Positions 1 through 11,376 of a stretch of DNA of 64,000 bases are shown here, one piece after another. Origin of the DNA: Hirudo medicinalis. Taxonomy: Eukaryota; Annelida; Clitellata; Hirudinida; Hirudinidae. The stretch's first letter is position 1. Every line of letters starts with the position of its first letter. Under the pieces are notes generated by a model, which saw only the letters and a list, made by a program, of their open reading frames with translations, searched no databases and was not told the origin of the DNA. The position numbers and the translations under genes were made by a program. Location: contig MPNW01000048.1 of NCBI GenBank assembly GCA_011800805.1, positions 239,854 to 303,853 of the forward strand. Reading direction: 5' to 3'.

Positions 1-359
1 TCTTCATGGTAACAGCAATAAAACAAGTGGACACGTAGACATCAACAAACATCATGTCATTAACATGACATCACAAAAACAATTTATCATTTATTAAGCA
101 GGCAGATGCTTATGGCTCATATTGCTCAACTGCCATCCATTACAAAGAACCATTGACAATTATCTCGGTAGTTTCAAATTATTATGCATAATTATAATGA
201 TATATATATATTATGATGTGACAAATTATTTTTTATTTCCATTCCTATAATCAATCACATTAAAGTTTCATATTCAGTTTCAAGCTTATGAACACTTGAA
301 AAGCAATTTACACAATTAGAAGCTTCATTATCACCATCGTCATCACAATCACTACTCAC

Positions 360-620
360 CTCGTCACCAAGAGATTTGTCATGAAGCTTCCTCATCATGA
401 CGTTGTTTCTGGGGGGTATCTGAGGGGGCAACAAGTCAGGGAGGGCGAGGGCATCTCCGGATATAAGGGTGTGAACCCTAGTGATCCCACCGCTGGCAGT
501 AGAACTGGAGTTTGATTCCAGGGACCGAGAACAAGAGGGCGTGGCGCTTTGGTCGATGTTCGTTGTCGTCTGCGCTTGCTTAACATCGATGATGTTGTCA
601 GAATCCTGGGGAAGGGACTT
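360..620 (-). CDS. candidate internal exon, product not recognised
   Basis: On the minus strand an 87-codon open block runs from a pyrimidine-rich acceptor (...ttaaacag) to a consensus donor (GAG|gtgagt), both phase 0. A second usable acceptor lies 15 bases downstream (start at 605). The encoded segment is rich in Ser, Thr, Asn and Pro, includes LPDLLPPQIPPRN, and looks like the disordered linker of a signalling protein. It could be a downstream linker exon of the NIK-type kinase, whose model is still open at 16074 and on the same strand, or belong to another gene extending past the left edge. The family was not recognised. The longer plus-strand frames here lack comparable splice borders. 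Confidence 0.35.
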
Positions 621-3600
621 CTGTTTAAAGGACAGACAATGTTATGCATTGTTATGCCAGAAGGAAGAGAAATAACAGGCATAAAACAACACAATGAAAA
701 GATAGGGGACATGCACATGAGATCGCTCTTATCGGCTACAAGTGATCTCCTCAGGCATAAACAATTGCATCGTGTCCAGTGTTCAAGCATTCTCTCACCA
801 AAAAAACCTCAGCAGTGTCCCAAATGTAAAACATTCACCGACAACAAAACGCTTTTGTTTACCAAAAATTCTTGAGCCTTGAATATTCAAAGTTATCTTA
901 AAAATAAATATAATCGTGTGCTACGGATGAAGACATAACAACTACAACAACAACAAGAACAAGAAGAGCATCACAAAATAAGTTATTATAATTACGGGTC
1001 TACTTAATAAGTACACGGGGAGTTGAGAAAGATAAAAAAAAAAGGTGGGGCAGATTGGCTGATCTTACTGCTCCCCACGGTACGATATAACCCAATAAAA
1101 TGTCGATTGGATTAATGAAGCTCGATTTTGTTCCATTCTATTGTAGTTAATTTCTTTCTTTTGCGATGTGACCGTCCCGTTTAGTTTAGATTTTGTACTA
1201 ATTCTTGAATACAAAGAGAAGCAAGCAAATGAAAAAATGTTTCAGCACAAGTTATTATGCACAACAACACTCAACAATACAATTCGGAGGAAATGAAAAA
1301 TTTCCATGATCAATCGGACAGACATTAAGAGAACAAAAGAAGGAACTTAATGCCTCCCGCGCGAACGACCGGCGATCAAGGACGGAGCAGCACACCGTCT
1401 TAAAGCAATCGGGTATCGAATATTAACCCAACACTGCAGATGACGAAAACTGCTTCCTCGTCTGACTCATCATCAGAACATCAGAGCAGCCCCAGATGGT
1501 GTAACAAAGAAAGAAATGTTGACAATAAGCACCTTAATCACACAAATATTCGGAGCAATTATCATATCCAACGGCCTTTTCACCATTATGTCGGGAATGC
1601 CAACCGGTGATATCAATATTGTCATCGTCGCCAGCATTTTCATCATGACGCGCAAACAAATGACCAGAGGGACTTAAAGAGAAGCATATCGATCAAGTAG
1701 TGATTAAATGAGTGACAAATGATGATGCTAGTGACGAACGAAATGATGACAATAAGGTTGGTGACACCTCGAATATGGAAATGATGACGATACGTTTTGA
1801 GAAGAGTGTAATTTGGGGAGCAATCAGAAGCCATGATTGGCTGTAAAATTGATCGTATTTTCTCATACTGATATCAAGCAGCAACAGGATGTTTCTAATA
1901 ATTGTGCACGGGCGATATTTTTTATTTAAGAGAATTGCACCCAGTAAAACAATTAATAAAATGTCTGATGAAGTACTTCATGTTTGTCAATCTATGTAGA
2001 TTTTTGTCCTATATTCCCAAAATTACCAGTCAATCCCTAGCACATCTCACTTTCCGATGTTTATATATATTTAGTCGCATAACCAGATTTTCAGAACATT
2101 TAAAATAAAACATTTAGCTAAAATTCAGAATAAAATTAAGTGAATTAATTGAATGTTATGAAACTATGTCTTTAAACATATTTACAAATATTCATCTCAA
2201 TTCACATTTCTGCAATAAATGAGTAAATCTTAACTGATAATAAAATTTCCTCCTCCAATTTTGCAATTTTGAAGGAAATATTAAAATGAAGACTAAGATG
2301 TGGGAGGAAAACTCAATAAAAGTGACATTATTTTTAAAGCAGAGAAACAAAAAAAAATATTCTCAATAAGAATAGGAAGAGAGAGAAAAGATTGGAAATG
2401 GTCATTATTTTAAGAGGTTTCTTGTTCTATGTGAGATACGACAATCGAAGGTGATAACATGGCTCCAGAAGAAAAATAAAGTCAAATATTTTCCAGATAA
2501 AAACATCTTCTGTGATGGTTGACAAAGATAATTTGTGCAAGCAAAGTAAGAAATCCCTGGGTTCTGGAAATGTGCAGGAATTATGATCATGGAGGGCATC
2601 CATCAAACCATAAATAGTTTTAGGACAAATACGATGACCGAGATGATGGTAATGAGAATAAGGTAGGGATGACGAGGTGTCCTTGCTATAAGAATTGCTT
2701 GGACGCTCGGACCCAAGAGATATGCTATGAAGAAGAAAAAAATAGGAACACATGAAAGCATGGCAGAGGTTTGCACGCGCATTACAGATTAGCGCTCATG
2801 AATAAGCAATGATTCAATCAATCAATCACTCAGTCAATCAATCTGGGTATCAATGGATATCAAACGCAGAGCCTCGTGAAGCAGGATGCAAACATTCGAA
2901 TGAACCATCAACCGACCACCAGCCACCGATACGTCAAGGGATTTCACCAGATTGATACGTGCTCCAAACAGAGGTTTGTTTATCGTCTTCCAAAATAATA
3001 TTTTTAATTTAACAGTTTATGAATCTCAGAAAGAAATGCACAAATAAATTGTTGGAAGGCTGACAAATCAACTAACAAACTACATAAACTAACAGAGTTA
3101 GATGGACAGAAACAAAAAGAAAAAAGCAATTGCTAAAAGGAAGAAAAAAGAGATGAAGAATTACTGCTGACCTGAAAGTGACCAGAAAATTAATCAACTT
3201 CATCTGGACGGGCTGCTTTTCGTTGTAATTAAAGCACAAAATACACTCAATTTAAATTTTCATTTTGCAATCTCCCCATTATCACTACAAACTTGTTCAA
3301 ATACTAGAAATATTACATTGCTGATAAACTGGCAGACATTGTAATTATCAGCCCTAACTCGATTTTGAAATAAGATTTTGTCGAAAGCTAGATCGAGTGA
3401 CTTTTAGAAAATCCCTGCTTTCTTTTATTTATAGTTATTTTATTGCATCAAATGCATTGCAACAACACGTTCATCAACAGAAAGAACAAAAGGACAAAGC
3501 GCATGCTTCCCTATCGGATTGAGCCTCATCAAGAAATTAATAGAACAAAAGCACCATGAAATGTAACAAACATCAAAGCAAATAAACTAATTAAAGAACA

Positions 3601-5056
3601 CCATGCAACAAATACAAATTGAAAAACAAAGGCTTTTAAAGGTTCGATTCTTATGGATGGCTAAAAAATATAATAATACAAAGACGATCCAAATGTTCGA
3701 ATACAAATACTTCCTCCTTATCTTCCCCTCCCAAAAATGCAAACAAAACTTCCGACCACTGACCATATTCCATTTTTTCATCTGGCGACTGTCTGCCCTT
3801 TTATCTGGCCTACTTCCTAATCAATAGTTGTCTTGGACTATCCTCTAAACTTTCAAAGTAAATAATATGGCCCAGGTCGAAATCAGACCCTGATAATCTT
3901 CTCGATAAATTTAATATTATATTATTATTATTATTATTAAATCTTTGCCAAGCGAATACCTACTGCAATTACCTTAAAACCTGCTTCAGTACACCATTCA
4001 TACAAATTAATTGCATAAGCAAAAAACAAAATGGTTTAAATCATATTAAATGAGGATGACTCTACTTCAATTCATTGATTGATGTTGTAAGAAGATATTA
4101 TCAGACGACTAACTGAATGATGTCTTCACATCACATTAACCCATAAAAAGCACCACTTATGGTCGACAAATGTCACACGCAATTTCGTTTAACCTTTCAA
4201 TTTGGTTTGACCTTGGAAAGTTAAAAGTAAATTTAATGCAGGTGTTGTCAGGTTTTTTGACCAAAAACGTTTAGAAGCATTTATGAATGATTACACTCTT
4301 CATCTTGAAGGCTTCAGAAGTTGTAAACGTGTACAACTGCATGCTCGATAGGTAAATAACGAAAATTGTAAATAATAATAATAATAATAATAACAGTGAT
4401 AATAGCAATGATAACAGTAACGATAATATAATATTGTAATTATTCCACTAGAATTAATATTGAGAAAATAATAACATTTTGCTATTTTGTATTTAACTCC
4501 ATCTCAGTGCCTGAGTCACTAATACGAGAAGCATTGGATCCCAAATAGGCAATGACATATGCTAGGAAATTGTCAAGAAAGATTTCCTCATGCAAGACTT
4601 CCATTTCTTCATAAAAGAGTCATCAATTTCTAATACATTTGTTCCAATATTTCATAAATTCCTCACCCACCTGAAGAAAGCTTAAAGCATTTCTTGTCCT
4701 GTAATTCACAAACGTCACACAGAAATCCATCCACTTCAATCTACACACCATTTCAATCTAATTTCTAATTTTAATTTACTCTAATTCAATCGATACATTA
4801 TTGTATACATTGTGCAAGGATCACATAGCCAAAAATTCTATCATTGACTGTCAACGAGAGATATTTTCCAGCACCTAGACACACGTGCGGGGAAGGCAAG
4901 CGAAATGATTACTGAGAGAAGCACTAAAGTTAGAGAGTGAATTCAATTATGCTCAAGTGTCCATACGGTCAGACCACCGCCATCAACATCGTAATTAATG
5001 CAGCCCATCACTGCGACCATAACATTTGGAACCATCATAACCTTCCCCATCACATT

Positions 5057-5098
5057 CATCATCATCATCATCATCATCATCGTCGTCGTCGTCGTCGT
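5057..5098. repeat. (CAT)n/(CGT)n triplet microsatellite
   Basis: About eight CAT/ATC units pass directly into five CGT units. The change of unit inside one uninterrupted array suggests point mutation of CAT to CGT followed by expansion of the variant. Confidence 0.9.
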
Positions 5099-8000
5099 AT
5101 CCGCTTTTTACGAACCTATTTGCGCAAAATGTAACTGTTAATCAGCCAATTAGTTGACATTAATATGAGCGATACCTAACAATAAGGAGAATGGTTGTTC
5201 TTTGTCTTCAAAGAAGGTCATTATTGATGTGGATATCAGTTAAAAATTAGTATTAATTAAATTCTAAAGCATAATAAATTCTTGGCAAACCTTACAATCT
5301 TGCACAACAAGCAGAGAATCATTTCATGAGATTTCAAAGTTGAAAACTCTTTCTCAAGACAGTTCAAAATTTTGTAACGCGTCCTTTAAAGAAAACTTTA
5401 AGATGAAAAATGACTCTTAAAAAAAAAACAACACTTTTTGGTCACATCAGGTTTCAATACACATGACCACAGTTGATATCATGCCAAGAGTGAATAACGT
5501 TTGGCTGGAATAGTCTAGTCCACTTTATTTGCTACAAAAGCCAAAAAAAACGCTTTCCACCACAGGTGAAAACATCTGGGCCCTGAAAAGATTTACATCC
5601 TAAGTTTTATTTCTTTAACACTGTCGTTCAATTCCGGGTTGGATACATAATTCAGGGAAAGTCCAGGCCGCTGAAACCGCAGTTTACCAACAAGGAATCT
5701 GATACCGATAGTTCGGATTCCATCGACAATGACTGGTGAGCTTCTAATGAATTATATCCCACAGGCATCGTATTACTTCTTAGAGGAGGTGCGAAATTTA
5801 TGAGAGACGGACGGAGGGCGTAGCACCTGCCATCACGTGATAAAGGATAAAAGGAGTCGATTAAATGGCATCGATAAAGCAAGCCCAAGACGATAGTCTC
5901 ACTACTCATCCACCATTTAGCACTCACAAACATCTGGAAACTCTATCAGCTCCTACTCCGCGGGGGAACGTTCCATTTTCTGGAATTTCCAAGACACCTT
6001 GATTGCATTCGGAAGAAAAGGATGCTGAGGATGTAAGAGAGTCATTATTGGAAGATTGTCTGAAGGATGGATTGTCGATCAAAAGAATAAAATGATGAAT
6101 AGTTTAAAGGGGCGTTCAAGTGAATAGATTTATGAACAGATAAGAAATGGCTTGAGAGCAACAGATAGATAATCCAAACTAAACAGTCGCCAGGAGTTCG
6201 GGGTCAGAGATGATGCAGAGGACTTAATTGAACTCAAGATCAACTTCAAATCAATCAAGACGTTTGAAAATCACAAAGCAATTACAAAGCATCCGTATAT
6301 CCCGATTGAGCTTAGGTAGGGATGAATGGATGATGATGAGAGATGATGGGAAATGACGTAAAAAATGCTTTAATTAATTTCCATCCGGATAATAATTTTC
6401 CGGCGCATGAAAATAGCCATCCAATCAGGGAAGACGTATTATTAATTATCTGAGAAAATTATTTCCAGAAAACTCGAAAGTCGAGGATGTTTCGATGACG
6501 AATGACGAAGAAAAATATGAGAAGATTGCAAACATAAAAATATCAGAAGAGGTGTCTCTTTTCAATGTCATTACATGATTACATGTCATCATGGAAGGTT
6601 CAAATAAGATAAATAGTTAAAACCTCGCCTAATGAATCTGCATAAATAAATAAATAATAATAGTAATAATGTAGCGAGGTTAATTAGTGTAAAAGTGCAG
6701 CAGAATAAGCCAGCAGGAAAAGTAATAACTGATATTTGACAGATGAAATTATGTCATCAGTTCAGGTGCATTCCCTAGCAGGGTGCACCTAATGCTTTAG
6801 CTGCGATAATAAATAGCCATATCAACATAATAACAAATCTGAATAATTATTGTAATTATTGATAATAAAGAATAATAAATTCATATGTAAAACATAACGA
6901 TGAACTCCAAAATGTTCCATGATGTTTCATTCAGTGATTTCATATTTGTGAGCCTCTCATCCGTGACACCATCTTCCTATTTTTGTAGTGATGATGACGA
7001 TGATTGAGACTCAGTACCGACATCGTCCATATTCATGACGGTTGATAAAATACGTCTGCAGAGATTCACATGGCAGACGATGCGCATGACGTAATGATGT
7101 GAGTTAGGGGGCTGCAAAGAAGCCGCTGATGCTGATTTAGTAACGATGATGATGACAATGATAATAGTAATAATAATAATAACAACAATAATAATAATAA
7201 GACACACGCAAATAGAATAAAAACAAAATATATAACATCAGGAAATCAAATCAATGATCTCTTTTAAAATAAAGTTTCAGTTGAAAAAAAAAACGAATGT
7301 CCATTTGAGCTCAGTTGGACTTAAATAGGAGTGAATGTGCAAGCTGTGAGAAGAAATGTTATCTTTAATGTTATCTTAGAGCGTCTTTGATACGCAAGAT
7401 AGAGATCCTTTTAGTTCTCCTCTGATCCGAAGTTCCTTTAAAGCACCTTTTTATGACAATTTGCCCATTTTCCAGCTAGACTTCGTTTGAATATCGAGTA
7501 TATAATATTTCCACCGGATATTCAAGGGCGTGACGGTGTAAATCAGGCAGGGATATGTCCCCAGGACATCCAGTCCGAGCAAATGGAAGATAGAAAGGGT
7601 TTCCATGTCTCCACTCCTTAAAACAAGCCATACAAGCGCCATACAAAACTTACCGACGACGTCATTGTCCTTATGCATTTCTACTGCAACTATTACCTAA
7701 GCTTCGTCCTCCTGGAAAAATAACGCCGGTTATCATTTCGTAATAGTCCGTGTGCATCGAAGCACGACGCATCAATTCGCCATCTTGTAGGTGTTATTCG
7801 ACGTCCAAGATGGCGTCGTTACAGGAAAAATGGTGTGAAACGGGGGCTAATGGTGCGAACCTGAAATCCATGATAACTTCATTTATTTATTTTGGTCACA
7901 AGATAATGATAAACTATGCTTCTTCTTGGAAAAAATAGATTCTAAATGAACGAAATAATATTTGTCCAGAAATGGCAAGAATGAGTCATTGTTTACCTAA

Positions 8001-8445
8001 CATTGAACGGTTAGTGTCTTCAGGACGTCATAGGAAAGAATAAAAATACACTTAATGATAAGAATAAAGATTGTTGACGATAAAGATTAGCTGGTAATTT
8101 CAATCCTCTCGACGTGATCATCTCGAAATCGAAAAGGTTAAAGTAGATGGTAAATAAAATTGCAGGAAGACAAACAAAAATAATGGCGAATGTCAAATTG
8201 AAGTTGTTGTTGATGATGACGACGACGAGTAGCATAGCAGTTGATAACAGGATGACGGTGGACGAAGAGGAATTGATGGAACAAGTGACATGGCAATCAG
8301 TCCTTTATGGTTCTTTATAATGAAATAGTTGCAGCATCCGACATGTCGTCAACCTCAAACGTGGTGACGATCATTCTGCTGACAAGTGGCAATAAATCGA
8401 CCAGCGAATTCCCACAAATACTCACGCATATTGTCTCAGGACAAT

Positions 8446-8481
8446 ATGAATGAATGAATGAATGAATGAATGAATGAATGA
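8446..8481. repeat. (ATGA)n tetranucleotide microsatellite
   Basis: Nine perfect ATGA units in a row. Confidence 0.95.
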
Positions 8482-9819
8482 AATTTTGGACGAAATTTTA
8501 CAAATGATCTTCATCTAATCTAGTCAATGTTTTTAAAGATGTTTGTGATCTTGTGATAATTTATCATTGTAAATGAATGATGAAGGCATCGATGCTTTTA
8601 TAACAAAGGCTATATTATTGATGCCTTGCAGCAGTGCTCCGATTTTCCATAAAACAAGAAAAGTAAATTAGATCGAGCGTAACTTGAATTTCAAAGCAAT
8701 TTTCCAATTGTAAAATCTGACTTTATAATAATCGTATTAATGCTCATACTATATATAGATATAGACTTAATGCAATCATTGATACTAATCATTAACACGT
8801 TTAAAATCATATCTCAACTATGAGCAAGTCAGTCATATTGCGTCGATAAAAGAACTTATTAATTATTATTGAACTGCTAAGTCACTGCTGCAGATAATAT
8901 AACATTATTAATATGACCCTCTATTAACATGGTGTCATCATGAAATTACGGGCACTCCAGTACATTAGCGGATAAGTGCTTAAACACACTGTGTTGGTGT
9001 GACATCTCAATTCAGAGAAATGAGGAAATAACCCAGACAAAATTGAGCATAATTTTTTACTTTATTAGTTTTTTTGATGAAGATTAATATAATAATATAT
9101 TAATATAACAATAACATACTACCAAACTTTATTGTTATTACATTTTGTTCAAAACACTTTTTAAATTTAAAAAGAAATAAATGTCATGAAATTATAACTT
9201 TAATGTTATGCGATATGTAACGTACCACAATCACCGCTATTTATGTAATGTTAGTCGGACGACTGAAGCCAGAAATATCCAACTTTAATAATGAAATACA
9301 AGTCCGCACGACCAACAACAATAACGACGACGACAACAACAACAACAAGAATGTGAGAGAGATATGGACTGAGAGATGGTATTAAAGAGAAAATCGGTGC
9401 TGGAAAGGAAGAAAAAAACAGAAGATTGGATTGGAGAGAAAACAGGACCTGGAATGATTTAATGGAACATTTGGGAGCGGATGAGAGTTGTAAAAAGATC
9501 AACACATGTCCATGCGAGCAAGCCAAGCACTGGCAACATGTCTCTCTTCTAGCGAAACTAAACCACTTTTCGGAGATCTCCATTTTGACCGTAAATATGA
9601 AAATCTAGAAATATGAAACCATATAAGACCACCTAAGGGTGCCTTAGTGAACATCAATCAAGGTTTACCAAACTGTACGAGAGAATCTCAGCCGGTAATT
9701 TAACTCATGACTAGCTTAATTATGATAATTATAAATGGAGGATTGTATTACAAAATTACATACTAGTTATAAAATTACATATTACAAATGAATTTACATA
9801 TTACATATGAAATTACATA

Positions 9820-9895
9820 TCTAAAATATAAAACAGAAAGTGCGTGTGCGCGTGTGTGTGTGTGTTTTTTGCGAAGTCGGTTTAAAAAAGCTAAT
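9820..9895 (+). mobile_element. short Helitron-like non-autonomous element
   Basis: The segment starts with TC (TCTAAAATATAAAACAGAAAG), contains a (GT)n run, and ends GGTTTAAAAAAGCTAAT. Helitrons begin with TC and end with CTRRT; CTAAT fits. The same 5' block (ATAAAACAGAAAGTGC) recurs right after it and again at 59719, and the same 3' block recurs at 10259-10274. At 76 bases it would be an internally deleted copy. No RepHel protein is present, so the class is inferred from the ends only. Confidence 0.45.
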
Positions 9896-10274
9896 ATAAA
9901 ACAGAAAGTGCATGTGTATGTCTGTCCGTCCCAAGAACTCATCCAAAACGGTGATCGGTAGCGACTTGAAATTTGCACGCGTCATACTTTATGCCATTCT
10001 TAGGCAGACTGCTATTTTCAACTTTCAATTATTCCAACTTTCACCTTTTCCGAACCAGCTTTAAACTCGAGAGGTAATGAAAGCAAGGGGCATTGTGCTC
10101 CCGCATGGTGTAATGCTTAAGACCTCGCCTCTCACGACGGCAGCACGGATTCGAATCACGATGCGGGAGCACCGTCCTAATCACCTTGCCTCAAAGAACA
10201 AGCTTCTTTGAGGGCAAGCAGCTGGCTGAATGTATGTAGTATATGACTGGCGAATCTGGTTTAAAAAAGCTAGT
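9896..10274 (+). mobile_element. second Helitron-like element, tandem to the first
   Basis: It begins with the shared block ATAAAACAGAAAGTGCATG immediately after the first copy and ends GGTTTAAAAAAGCTAGT (CTRRT). A hairpin-like stretch near 10199-10224 (AAGCTTCTTTGAGGGCAAGC) lies upstream of the 3' end, where Helitrons usually carry one. It contains a tRNA-like segment (10098-10171). Related ATTACATAT-rich sequence flanks the pair on both sides, so the pair probably inserted into that repeat. No protein is encoded. Confidence 0.45.
10098..10171 (+). repeat. tRNA-derived (SINE-like) segment
   Basis: The 74-base segment has perfectly paired ends (GCTCCCG/CGGGAGC) that extend to 13 of 14 pairs (GCTCCCGCATGGTG with CACGATGCGGGAGC). 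It has an A-box-like TGGTGTAATGCTTAAGACC and a B-box-like GGATTCGAATC. The anticodon and T stems do not pair properly, so it is not called a functional tRNA; a SINE head or captured tRNA relic fits better. Confidence 0.45.
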
Positions 10275-10467
10275 TACATATAGAATTACATATTACATAA
10301 AAGTCACTCGATCCATTCAAGAGGATGCATGACTTTTTCACGACCAGCACTTTTCAAATAAGTAATTTCTTTAAGTGATCTAAAAAGCTCTCCAGAAGAA
10401 AACTAATTTTATTAACTAATAATAATCTCCGAGATGGATTTACGGATAATAAAGGAGGGCCTTTTCA

Positions 10468-11376
10468 TTAAAGCTTTCCATTTCGCACGAGAAAGGAATG
10501 ATGCACACACTGCACACATCCACGAGAAGAGAGAAAGTAACACATACATGCACGCACACATACCTGCATATGAATACAAACGAACAGATGAAAACGTACA
10601 GATGGAAACGTACAGAGAAGAAAAAGCATAGCAATAAGAAAAAGTGCAAGGCTCACCCGGTCAGGAGAATCACAGCATAAAGTGCAAGATTTTCTAATTC
10701 CTGAAAATTTGCAAAGGGAAGGATTGTCGGATGGGTGGAACTGGTGATAGTAATAGTTGTCTACGATCCGGAAAAACTTGAACTGTTCCGTGCACAAGAT
10801 CCATCCAAATCCAACATTGCCACCATGGCTGCACGGGTAAAATATATCATGCTTTTCATCATAACCTTGAGAAATAGAGCCATTATCGCTTGCGCCATCT
10901 CTAGCCTTAACCGAATGACCAGCATCAAAACTCTCCAGGTAAGCGTTCACAAGGATAAGGTCATCAACTTTGATTGAAACGACTCCATGATTCTCAAATA
11001 GCCAGTCATGACAGTCATTCAAATCCAACCTTCCTCTTTTCCAGAGTATTATCAAATCCACGTAAGACGGGTCTTTGTCATCACTTCTAGCGTTATCGCC
11101 TTCATCGACATCGTCGTCGTCGTCACTGTTATTATTATTGTTGTTATTCTTGTCATATTCGTCCTCCATGTCGAGTCTGAATTCCTTCACGCACTTCTGA
11201 ATCCAGGCATAGAAACAGCACTCTCCAGATTTTGGAGAACATTTGGAATCGTGAAGTCTATTGAATACAGTCCTCAACTTTCTCTTTAGAACTTCGTTGG
11301 AATGAAACACCAACTCCATTTGCTCACCGGATTGATAACGTAAAATCAATATAATAACATTAACAATTAGCGACAA
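10468..11376 (-). CDS. uncharacterised 302-codon ORF, Asp/Asn-rich
   Basis: This is the longest uninterrupted ORF in the left third. An alternative start at 11319 (MELVFHSN) removes a hydrophobic leader that could be chance. The first 65 residues are basic and Cys-containing. A low-complexity Asn run then Asp run follows (codons of an AAT/GAT triplet tract), then about 130 residues of ordinary mixed composition with varied codon use (for example WKRGRLDLNDCHDWLFENHG) that reads like real protein. The last 65 residues are Cys, Phe and Val rich and overlap a simple ACAC-type tract, so they may be read-through. No family was recognised. It may be a lineage-specific gene, the last exon of a larger one, or a domesticated or decayed element gene. 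Confidence 0.4.
   Translation of the reverse strand: MSLIVNVIILILRYQSGEQMELVFHSNEVLKRKLRTVFNRLHDSKCSPKSGECCFYAWIQKCVKEFRLDMEDEYDKNNNNNNNSDDDDDVDEGDNARSDDKDPSYVDLIILWKRGRLDLNDCHDWLFENHGVVSIKVDDLILVNAYLESFDAGHSVKARDGASDNGSISQGYDEKHDIFYPCSHGGNVGFGWILCTEQFKFFRIVDNYYYHQFHPSDNPSLCKFSGIRKSCTLCCDSPDRVSLALFLIAMLFLLCTFPSVRFHLFVCIHMQVCVRACMCYFLSSRGCVQCVHHSFLVRNGKL

Larger units (their letters stand above)
621..9819. other. gene-poor stretch
   Basis: No gene can be assigned. The sequence is AT-rich with scattered GAT/CAT, CGT and AAT triplet runs. A few short coding-looking blocks with splice-like borders occur on the plus strand (for example 5655-5732 and 7485-7614) and on the minus strand (for example 2822-2990), but none joins into a model or matches a family I know. 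If the kinase gene continues leftward, part of this is intron. Confidence 0.4.

Noticed and set aside
6977..7207. Minus-strand frame with isoleucine/valine-rich start
   Set aside because: The hydrophobic start is an ATT/ATC triplet repeat, not a membrane protein.
9251..9608. Frames on both strands, one with a valine run
   Set aside because: The minus frame is driven by a GTT/GTC triplet repeat; the plus frame is short and unmatched. Neither could be supported.
10098..10171. Possible functional tRNA gene
   Set aside because: The ends pair perfectly, but the anticodon and T stems are mismatched and it lies inside a transposon-like unit.
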